Assembly (NCBI GenBank): GCA_937884735.1
Contig: CAKZYI010000021.1
Span: 1 to 14,120 of the forward strand
Origin: an uncultured Pleurocapsa sp.
GTDB taxonomy: Bacteria; Cyanobacteriota; Cyanobacteriia; Cyanobacteriales; Xenococcaceae
DNA: 14,120 nt
Direction: 5' to 3'
Part shown: piece after piece, positions 1 to 7,100 of the stretch
Layout: each line of letters starts with the position of its first letter
How positions within the stretch are numbered: position 1 is the first letter of the stretch
Program-made: the position numbers and the translations under genes
Notes under the pieces: generated by a model
Database searches by the model: none
Seen by the model: only the letters and a program-made list of their open reading frames with translations
Told to the model about the DNA's origin: nothing

Positions 1-1840
1 TTCTATGTTCAATCGGACTACTAAAACAATTAAAAGTGTTTTGGGTAGGTAAATAAATATTGATTCCTTGATTGATTAAAAAAGTGGCAGTTTTCTTAAT
101 CAAAGGTATAGCGTTGTAATATTTTCCCAAAACTATAATTAATATTTCTTTATCTGGCTGTAAACTGTCTCGATCTAAATTGTCTTTTATCTTTTGTGCT
201 AGAACGGTTAATTCTTGTTGACGAGAAGAAAAGGTTTGAAAACAAATTATGTCTCCAGAACAAATATCGCTAATAATATTAGGTGCATTATGCTGTTCTT
301 TTATTAGGGCTATTTCTTCATTTTTTTGATTATTAATTACTTTGTAGCCCAAAGCTTCCCACTCTTCAGCATTAATTGAACCTGTAATAATTCCCTTTTT
401 TCTGATTAATCCCATAGCTATTCCATGAGCCACAAAAATAACTTGCTGGGGTGTTCTATAACAGCGAGATAATATTTCAGTTTTGTTAATTTGCTGATGA
501 TATTGTCCTGTAGTTAAATGTCCTAATGCTTCACCAAACATTTCTCCTGGTTCTGGTATATTTAGACTACCTAAACTTTGTAATTCATCGTAAGCCCAAA
601 TCAGCCGTCTTTGCTCTGGATGAATTGGATTTACTGGACGCAAAGATTGATATACCAACCAGTAAAAAGGCTGTTTGTTTTGGTATTTCCAGTTATTAGC
701 CATTAAATCTTGGGCTTCATCAATTAAAACAGCATCAAATAATTGAGGAATAGTTCTATTTTCTAGTAATTCGATACAAGCTTCAGCTAAAGCTTCACTA
801 GGTTGTTTACTAGTGGTAAAAGGGACAGCAAGGGGTAAATATGCGACTGATTTACAAACCGTACTATAAAAGCCAGGCTGCTCTTTACTGCCCCAAGCAT
901 GAAGTATTTTAAGATTAGATTCTTGAGAATTATAATTAGTTTTTTCTTGGGTATAATAACGAATCCACTTGTCTACCTGCTGAATAATAGATTCATATAG
1001 GCTACGAGAAAAAAAGACTAAAGCAATCTGCCAATCTGGATATTTTACCGACATTAAAGCTGCTTTTTGGCACAATAAAACAGTTTTTCCTGAACCAGCA
1101 ATTCCTCTAATTCTCTGCATTCCATCAGGAATTTGTTTGGCAATCTTTTCCTGCTGTAAATCTAGCTGACTTAAGCGCGATCTCGCTTGTTGAATAATAT
1201 AACGGCGACTCTCATTAGAGCAGGGAAAACGATTATATTCTGGTTTATATAGAGGTGTACCACCCAATACAGCTAATAGTAATTCCCATTGAGTTGGAGT
1301 TAATACTTCTCCAGAAATAAGGGCAGAGTTATTGGCGATCGCCTTAATAATTAGTTCAGAATTACTTAAATGTTCTGAAAACAAAATTGGTGGGCAATTA
1401 GGTAACTTATGAAACCCTTTTGCTTGCCACTGAGCTGGAGTAATATAAGGCAAAGCTACCATTGCTCTAGCGGTAACTTTTTCTTTCAAAATAGGTTCGC
1501 GATCGCTATATTCTAGTAAAGCAAATAACTGTCTTTCTGCTTGTTGATAAGGATTGCCATACTGAGTATAAAAATTATTATATTGCCAGCGATGTCCTTG
1601 AATACCAACTAACTGCTCAATTTTAATTGATTTGACTTCAATTACAATCAAGCCAAGCTCATTGTCGGCAATCAAAATATCAGGTTCTTTGCGAAACTTA
1701 CCCTCTTGAGAAAAAATTGGATAACGCCAATATCCCAGGCAATTACGCAATTCAAAAGCCCGTTTAACACTATCCCAGACTAACTTCTCTCCTGCTTCTC
1801 CCTGATTACCAAACGTTTCCGTTGCAATAAAATCACCCAT
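1..1840 (-). CDS. NERD-domain, UvrD-like superfamily 1 helicase (3' end outside window)
   Basis: An uninterrupted frame of 613 codons runs from ATG at 1838-1840 and is still open at base 1. The N-terminus resembles a nuclease-related domain (NERD): an early Glu, a P-D pair (D54) and E68-V69-K70, the PD-(D/E)xK-like pattern of restriction-type nucleases. A superfamily 1 helicase core follows: Walker A G-x-x-G-S-G-K-T at 246-253, a motif Ic-like L-H-A-W, Walker B D-E-A-Q-D at 374-378, a motif III-like Y-D-E-L-Q-S, and motif IV C-Y-R-T-P near 460-464. Motifs V and VI would lie off the left edge. The likely role is an ATP-driven DNA translocase or helicase tethered to a nuclease, in repair or foreign-DNA processing; that role is inference. 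It lies 35 bp downstream of chlM on the same strand, so co-transcription is possible. No signal peptide or membrane segment is seen. The helicase assignment is firm and the NERD assignment good, but the substrate is unknown. Confidence 0.88.
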   Translation of the reverse strand, partial: MGDFIATETFGNQGEAGEKLVWDSVKRAFELRNCLGYWRYPIFSQEGKFRKEPDILIADNELGLIVIEVKSIKIEQLVGIQGHRWQYNNFYTQYGNPYQQAERQLFALLEYSDREPILKEKVTARAMVALPYITPAQWQAKGFHKLPNCPPILFSEHLSNSELIIKAIANNSALISGEVLTPTQWELLLAVLGGTPLYKPEYNRFPCSNESRRYIIQQARSRLSQLDLQQEKIAKQIPDGMQRIRGIAGSGKTVLLCQKAALMSVKYPDWQIALVFFSRSLYESIIQQVDKWIRYYTQEKTNYNSQESNLKILHAWGSKEQPGFYSTVCKSVAYLPLAVPFTTSKQPSEALAEACIELLENRTIPQLFDAVLIDEAQDLMANNWKYQNKQPFYWLVYQSLRPVNPIHPEQRRLIWAYDELQSLGSLNIPEPGEMFGEALGHLTTGQYHQQINKTEILSRCYRTPQQVIFVAHGIAMGLIRKKGIITGSINAEEWEALGYKVINNQKNEEIALIKEQHNAPNIISDICSGDIICFQTFSSRQQELTVLAQKIKDNLDRDSLQPDKEILIIVLGKYYNAIPLIKKTATFLINQGINIYLPTQNTFNCFSSPIEHR

Positions 1841-1860
1841 AACAAGTAGAAATTAAGCTC

Positions 1861-1881
1861 TTCACTTATTACTTATTACTT
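1861..1881 (-). repeat. Short heptamer tandem repeat (AAGTAAT) at the chlM 3' end
   Basis: Read on the minus strand, two perfect tandem AAGTAAT units occupy 1868-1881, followed by a decayed third unit (5 of 7 bases) at 1861-1867. The array overlaps the last lysine and stop codon of chlM and fills part of the 35-bp gap to the helicase gene. The same heptamer family recurs at 3917-3944 in the opposite orientation. Heptanucleotide short tandem repeats are common in cyanobacterial intergenic DNA. No function can be read from it. Confidence 0.6.
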
Positions 1882-2577
1882 AACCTTTACTGCTTCTAAT
1901 ATTTTAGAATAATAAAAACTTACGCTCGTCATTCCCTTACGCTTAATTTCAAAGCCGTTTTCTTCTAAAATAGATATAATCTCTTTTTCCTTGTGTTGAT
2001 AAGCTCTCGTCGTCTTAGAAGGACCAGGAAAAAACTCACCAATCTTTTTCAAAACAAATAATACGCAAGTCTTGGGTGCAAAACTAAGTATTAAGCGAGA
2101 CTCTGCCAAAGATGCCAAATGACTAATCATTTTCGCAGCATCTTCCGTAGGATAGTGAATTAATACATCTAGACAAATAACTGTGTCAATGCTACCACTC
2201 AATTTTTCGAGATCGGATACTGAGAAGTTAACCTTGCTAGGATCTTCTAATATTTCCGCTGCTTTTTCCTTGGCTTCCCCTACCATCTTTTCAGAGATGT
2301 CACTCGCACTGACAGTTGCACCAGCTTCTGCTAAAGGAATACTCAAACTACCAACACCACACCCCGCATCGCAGACGGTAATATCAGCTAAATTACCATC
2401 ATCTTTTAACCAATCAACCACCGTATCAATAGTTATTTGATGCCCTTCGCGAATTTTCTTCTGTACCTTGTTGACATCATCAGTTTCACCGTAAATTCTG
2501 CGCCAGCGATCGAACCCTTTTTGGTTAAAATAGTCTTTGACGATCGCTTTATCGTTAATTTTATCTGCGGTTTTCAT
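1876..2577 (-). CDS. chlM: Magnesium-protoporphyrin IX O-methyltransferase
   Basis: This 233-residue protein transfers a methyl group from S-adenosylmethionine to the C13 propionate carboxyl of Mg-protoporphyrin IX, the step after Mg-chelatase in chlorophyll synthesis. The class I SAM-binding motif D-A-G-C-G-V-G is at residues 70-76, and an acidic end of strand 2 (A-S-D, D93) follows. The N-terminal signature around Y-F-N-x-x-G-F-D-R-W-R-R-I-Y-G (about 16-30) and the N-K-V-Q segment are typical of cyanobacterial ChlM, as is the length of about 230 residues. The C-terminal lid contains F-F-P-G-P-S-K. The frame is complete, with ATG at 2575-2577 and a TAA stop. It is the first gene of a minus-strand pair with the NERD helicase, and a divergent spacer separates it from the SGNH hydrolase. 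Known partners of the family are the Mg-chelatase subunit ChlH and the cyclase, neither encoded here. Recognised from remembered family sequences. Confidence 0.95.
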   Translation of the reverse strand: MKTADKINDKAIVKDYFNQKGFDRWRRIYGETDDVNKVQKKIREGHQITIDTVVDWLKDDGNLADITVCDAGCGVGSLSIPLAEAGATVSASDISEKMVGEAKEKAAEILEDPSKVNFSVSDLEKLSGSIDTVICLDVLIHYPTEDAAKMISHLASLAESRLILSFAPKTCVLFVLKKIGEFFPGPSKTTRAYQHKEKEIISILEENGFEIKRKGMTSVSFYYSKILEAVKVK

Positions 2578-2717
2578 AAAATCAATTTAAATAATTATTT
2601 CAATAAGGCAAGAAATAGCAATGGTTTATTTCTACACAAATCAAGTAGTCCTATAGCTTTTACTACAAACAGACCAGGTAACTTGACTCCCTTTGGTAGT
2701 TTACAGCAATGACGGGA

Positions 2718-2735
2718 TTAAAATCTTGATTTTAA
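2718..2735. promoter_or_regulatory. 18-bp AT-rich palindrome, candidate operator
   Basis: Two perfect 8-base arms, TTAAAATC and GATTTTAA, flank a 2-base centre. The tight spacing suits a dimeric DNA-binding protein better than an RNA hairpin. It sits 141 bp upstream of the chlM start and about 170 bp upstream of the hydrolase start. It does not match the NtcA pattern (GTA-N8-TAC). Regulatory function is inference, because such palindromes can arise by chance in AT-rich DNA. Confidence 0.3.
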
Positions 2736-2763
2736 GCACAATTACTCATAACAATTTACACTG

Positions 2764-2830
2764 TGTTGAAAACCAAAAAGTTCACTCTAGTTAATTATTT
2801 TTGGGGATCGAATATACTTGATTTTCAACA
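2764..2830. repeat. Spaced 9-bp inverted repeat
   Basis: TGTTGAAAA at 2764-2772 is the exact reverse complement of TTTTCAACA at 2822-2830, with 49 bp between them. It lies just upstream of the likely transcription start region of the SGNH hydrolase. It could be a paired binding site or chance. Confidence 0.3.
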
Positions 2831-2903
2831 TACTCGACATAATTGTGTATGATTGTTGCTGAATATAAATTTTTTTATAAAATATTCCTATATTATTCGA
2901 TTT

Positions 2904-3611
2904 ATGCAAGCTATTCTTTCTCCTAACTCTACCTTTACGGCGACGAACAGCCATGTTTTTCAGGAAAAGTTAAAGTTGCGTCAGCCTTTAAAAGTAATTG
3001 CTTTGGGTGATAGCTTAATCTATGGCTATGGAGATTATGTCGGTGGTGGTTGGGTAGAAAGATTGCGTCGGCAGTGGATGTCCCCTGATGGGGCTGGTCA
3101 TGTACTGTATAATCTTGGAGTTAGAGGCGATCGCACTGCTCAGGTTTCCCAACGTTTAGAGGAAGAATTTAACCGTCGTGGCGAGCTAAGAAATCGCGTA
3201 CCAGATCTAATATTACTTTCAGTTGGAGTCAATGATTCTGCTCGTGTTGGCAAGCCTGATGGCAAACTTTTAACTGACTTTGAAGAGTTTAAACAACAGA
3301 TAGATCGTTTACTGGATGTAGCGCAAAATCTTTGCCCTGTATTATTTGTTGGCATGACTCCTGTCAATGAAGCAAAGATGCCTTTTATGAACTGTCTTTA
3401 TTACAATCACTTCGATCAGTATCGTTATAAAGAAGCAACTTTACAGGCATGTCAGCAAAGAGACATCCCTTATTTAGATATTTTCGATATTTGGTTATCT
3501 AGAGGTACAGACTGGATTAACGCTCAGTTGGGAGAAGATGGTTTACATCCTAATGTATCTGGCTATCAGACTTTGTTTTCTGACATTACAACTTGGGAAT
3601 CAAATTACTAA
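2904..3611 (+). CDS. SGNH/GDSL-family hydrolase
   Basis: This 235-residue esterase or lipase-like hydrolase has the complete SGNH catalytic set. Block I is G-D-S-L at 35-38 with nucleophile S37. Block II is L-G-V-R-G-D at 71-76, supplying an oxyanion glycine. Block III is G-V-N-D at 108-111 with N110. Block V is D-G-L-H-P-N at 212-217 with the D212/H215 pair. The frame could be extended to a TTG at 2853, but that extension is AT-rich and unconserved-looking; ATG at 2904 places the GDSL block at the usual distance, so it is preferred. No strong Shine-Dalgarno is visible, and no signal peptide or membrane helix is seen, so a cytoplasmic enzyme is likely. The natural substrate (acyl ester, acetylated sugar or lysophospholipid) cannot be read from sequence. 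It is monocistronic by context: divergent from chlM and followed by a decayed spacer. Confidence 0.85.
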   Translation: MQAILSPNSTFTATNSHVFQEKLKLRQPLKVIALGDSLIYGYGDYVGGGWVERLRRQWMSPDGAGHVLYNLGVRGDRTAQVSQRLEEEFNRRGELRNRVPDLILLSVGVNDSARVGKPDGKLLTDFEEFKQQIDRLLDVAQNLCPVLFVGMTPVNEAKMPFMNCLYYNHFDQYRYKEATLQACQQRDIPYLDIFDIWLSRGTDWINAQLGEDGLHPNVSGYQTLFSDITTWESNY

Positions 3612-3753
3612 AAAACCAAATTTATTCTAGTTACCGCCAACACATTCCCCAGATCGCAAAAAACGGGTGGTTTTAAGATCTTACTGCTGATAAATTAGCA
3701 GAATAAAACTGTTTGAACATATAACGACCGAGTTGCACAATAGCAGAGTATAA

Positions 3754-3918
3754 ATGTCTACAGAAAGTGAAGATTACAAAAGAATCGCCAATGCGATCGC
3801 ATTTATTCGCCAACATCACTTGAATCAGCCCAATTTATCAGTTGTGGCACAACATATTGGACTAAGCGAATCCCATTCTTAACGGTTATTTACTCAACGG
3901 GCAGGTAGCCAGACATGA
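3754..3918 (+). pseudogene. Remnant of Ada-like HTH/methylated-DNA-cysteine methyltransferase
   Basis: From ATG 3754 the frame reads 42 residues (starting M-S-T-E-S-E-D-Y) to a TAA at 3880-3882, then R-L-F-T-Q-R-A-G-S-Q-T and a second stop at 3916-3918. The residues resemble the start of an AraC-type helix-turn-helix, as in cyanobacterial Ada-like proteins: D-Y-x-R-I, A-I-x-F-I-R, then L-S-V-V-A-x-H-I-G-L-S-E-S-H. The family normally continues H-F-Q-R-L-F, so the TAA sits where a glutamine codon (CAA) is expected and the preceding Ser replaces Phe. Everything after A-G-x-S, including the methyltransferase domain with its catalytic cysteine, is missing. The remnant ends at the heptamer array. 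AraC-type versus Ada-type cannot be separated from about 50 residues. It is not functional. Confidence 0.7.
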
Positions 3919-3944
3919 GTAATAAGTAATGAGTAATGAGTAAT
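3917..3944 (+). repeat. Heptamer tandem array, four RAGTAAT units
   Basis: GAGTAAT, AAGTAAT, GAGTAAT and GAGTAAT run head to tail, with a fifth partial unit (GAGT) to 3948. It belongs to the heptanucleotide short tandem repeats seen in cyanobacteria. It abuts the point where the Ada-like frame loses homology, so it may mark a deletion junction. The same heptamer recurs inverted at 1861-1881. Confidence 0.75.
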
Positions 3945-4102
3945 GAGTTTTTCAGGCAGGTAAATCTTTAGGAATAGCAAATCTAGATGTATATAGTATT
4001 ACTGCATATTTATTTTTTAATTTTTCAAAATATATTTTAAACATAAAATAACAATTTTCTTGAGGCGATGCTGTAGGATGACAATAAAAAGATAACTAGG
4101 AA

Positions 4103-4130
4103 TTAATAGCTCAGAAAAATTAGCTATTAA
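4103..4130 (+). promoter_or_regulatory. 9-bp-stem hairpin upstream of SNF2 helicase
   Basis: TTAATAGCT at 4103-4111 and AGCTATTAA at 4122-4130 form a perfect 9-bp stem with a 10-base loop, ending 47 bp before the helicase ATG. There is no following T-run, so it is unlikely to be a terminator. It could be an operator or a leader-RNA structure, but function is unproven and the stem is AT-rich. Confidence 0.35.
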
Positions 4131-4177
4131 CAACAGTATTTCTCCAGTCATGGTTAAAATCTTTAGCACCATTTGTC

Positions 4178-7100
4178 ATGTCTTCTCCTGAAACAGAGAT
4201 TAATCAACTTCGTCAGGCATATATTCAGGAATATGAGAACTTACCTACAATACGGAAGCAAATTGTCAGGCTGTATTCGGTAATTTATGAACCTGTCAAT
4301 AGAAGCAAATTTCTAAAGTGTTTAGATGCTTTAGGAGAAAAAACTAAGCAAGGTAAGGCGTTTGTTAGCGGAACTCTCAAACCTCACCTAGAATATCTTT
4401 TGGATCGAGATTTATTAATCCAAGAATGGGGCAAATCTCCTCAATGTAACCCGTTAATAGCCGAAATTGCGACTCGCGATGCGATCGCAGAAGGGACTTG
4501 GGAAGATATGGTTAAAGTAGCCCATACCCATATGCCAATTCAGACTCGCTACAACAGTAAAGATACGAGGGTTTTTAATAGTGTCGAGCAATTACTTAGA
4601 GAAGTTCGGATTGGTATTTATCGTCAGGATATGTCGTTTGTCTGGCGACAGTTGGAATGTTACCAAAAAAATAGCTATTATCCCGAACCGATTCAACTAG
4701 ATGATATTCTCAATTTACTCTTAAATAATCCCTTCGATCCTGATTGGTTTTGTCAGCTACCCCAAGAGTTATACGAATCAGGATTAATCAGTATTCTGTT
4801 GAATTCAGTTATTTATTTATCTCCCGCTGAATCTGCGTTTGCCATACTCCAAGCCGAGGCTGATAATCCAAATGGACGTTTTTCGGATCGCTTAAGATTA
4901 TTATTAACCGAACAGCTTATTTTACGGGACGATCTTGCCACAGCAAAACTTCATTTAGAACAGGTATCAGCAGATAATCAAGGATCGGCGAGTATATTCT
5001 GGGGATGGTTGGCTTTTATTGAGGGAAACTGTGACCAAGCGATCAATTTTTATACTTTAGCCTATAAATCTCTAAAGAAAAGTACTAAAAAGAAAAAAAT
5101 CTTTTTTGATTCGATCGCAGGAATATTTTTTATTCTGGCACTATTGAAAGATGGCACTCCTATCAGGCTAAAAGAGGCAGAAGGCTATTGCCGAATAATG
5201 GCGACGAGTAATAACTGGCTGAGTTATACCTATGCCTGGTTATTAAAACTCCTGCAAATTCAGCAGGGGGATATGAGTCAAAAAGACTGGGTTTATGAAA
5301 ATGGGATTGATTCATACGAACAGAGTCATAGTATAGAAACCTTCTTTTGTTCTCTGTGTCTTTACTGGATAGATGAAAAAGAAGCTAGAAGGCGCGTACC
5401 AAGGCTGTTAAAATTTTTGAGCGATCGCGCTGAAGCAGTAGGATATTATTGGCTAGGTGTCGAAGCAGCCGAATTATTATTTCGTCTTAAAACCAAAAAA
5501 AGTCTGGTGGCAGAAATCAATGCTAATACAAAAGCACCTTCTCTGGTAGATTTAATTACACCAAAGCAACCGTGGGAATTGTCCTTAACCGCCTTAGCCA
5601 ATCTGCAAAAGCCAGAAGTAGAGGTGAAACTGGAGTCAGCAAAGCGTTTGGTGTGGCTGCTAACGTTTTATTCAACTGGCTTTGTATTGCAACCCCGCGA
5701 ACAAAAAATCACTGCAAAAGGAAGCTGGAGCAAAGGTCGTGCGATCGCTATAAAGCGTCTGTATAATTATGCTGGGGAATACGAATATTTTACGACGCAA
5801 GACGCAAAGGTCTGTAATCAGATCGAAGTTAATTACTATGGTTACTATAGCAAAGCCGAATATAGCTTTGGCGATCGCGCTATGGTGGAGTTAATTGGAC
5901 ATCCTTTGGTATTTTGGGAAGATTCTCCCACAACTCGCGTCGATATTGTGACAGGCGAACCCGAATTAATTGTTAAAAAAGTAAAGGAAGATCGTTTAAC
6001 CTTAGAGTTTTCCCCCAAGCTATCAGAAGACAAAGAAGTTGTTCTGGTAAAAGAAACTCCCACCAGAATCAAGGTAATTGAAATTACTACCGAACATCAA
6101 CGCATCGCCACGATATTGGGCAAGAAAAACTGTCTCAATGTTCCTGCTGCTGCATCCGAACAAGTATTGGCTGCTATTGGTGGAGTATCGCCTATTGTTA
6201 CCGTCCACTCCGATATTGGCGGTGGTTTGTCAAGTGCCAAAGAAGTCCCTGCTAATTCTACACCCCACGTTCATCTTTTACCTGCGGGAGAAGGATTAAA
6301 AGCAGCTTTACTATGTCGTCCATTTGGGGAAGTAGGTTCTTATTATCGCCCAGGGAAAGGTGGTTCGACGGTAATTGGAGAGATTGAAGGAGAGCGGCTG
6401 CAAACTACGCGGGAGATCGAATTAGAAGAAGAGTTGGCAGAAAATATAACTAAATCCAGTTCGGTTTTAACTCGTCATGAATCAGAGTCGGGAGAATGGC
6501 TGATTGAAGATCCAGAAGACTGCTTATCTTTATTACTAGAACTTCAAGAATTAGAAGATAAAGTCATTATAGAATGGCCAGAAGGAGAAAAGCTGCGTAT
6601 TGCCCATCAAGCAGGAGTTAATAACTTTCAAATGCAGATTAAACGCCAAAATGATTGGTTTTCTGCCATTGGAGAGTTAAAGCTAGATGAAAACATGGTG
6701 CTAGATATGGAGAATCTTTTAGCATTGCTAGACCAAACTTCCAGTCGCTTTATTCCTTTGGGTGAAGGACAGTTTATCGCGCTGACGCAACAGTTTCGCC
6801 AGCGATTGGATGAATTACGAGCTTTTGGTAACAAAAAGGGCAAAGGCTTGCAGTTTCATTCCCTAACCTCCATTGTCTTAGAAGATGCGATCGCAGATAT
6901 GGGCGTTAAAGCAGACAAGCATTGGAAACAACAGGTTAAAAAACTCAAGGAAGTAAAAGAACTCCAGCCACAGTTACCTTCCACCCTACAGGCAGAGCTA
7001 AGAGACTATCAACAAGAGGGTTTTGACTGGCTATCCCGCTTGGCACATTGGGGTGTTGGGGCTTGTTTGGCAGATCAAATGGGATTGGGCAAAACTTTGC

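Larger units (their letters stand above)
2578..2903. other. Divergent intergenic region between chlM and SGNH hydrolase
   Basis: This 326-bp AT-rich spacer must hold the promoters of both divergent genes. No convincing coding frame is seen, and no -35/-10 pair with good spacing is clear enough to call. A TATGAT hexamer at 2848-2853 could be a -10 for the rightward gene but lacks a matching -35. The spacer contains an 18-bp palindrome (2718-2735) and a widely spaced 9-bp inverted pair (2764-2772 with 2822-2830). No tRNA or known riboswitch was recognised. Confidence 0.6.
3612..4177. other. Intergenic region with gene remnant, heptamer array and hairpin
   Basis: This 566-bp spacer separates the SGNH hydrolase and the SNF2 helicase. 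It holds a truncated Ada-like gene (3754-3918), a heptamer array (3917-3944) and a 9-bp-stem hairpin (4103-4130). A weak 5-bp stem near 3685-3705 after the hydrolase is followed by A-rich rather than T-rich sequence and is not called as a terminator. The stretch 3945-4100 is very AT-rich, and nothing coding is seen in it on either strand. Confidence 0.6.

Noticed and set aside
2637..2736. Possible tRNA or CRISPR-like repeat ending in CGGGATTAAAATC
   Set aside because: No cloverleaf could be folded and there is only one copy with no spacer-repeat pattern.
2853..2903. TTG-initiated N-terminal extension of the SGNH hydrolase
   Set aside because: The extra 17 residues are AT-rich filler (Asn, Phe, Ile, Tyr), overlap the likely promoter region, and ATG 2904 fits the family start.
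6628..6843. Minus-strand and alternate-frame ORFs inside the SNF2, uvrC and icd genes
   Set aside because: They are shadows of conserved coding sequence with no recognisable protein motifs.
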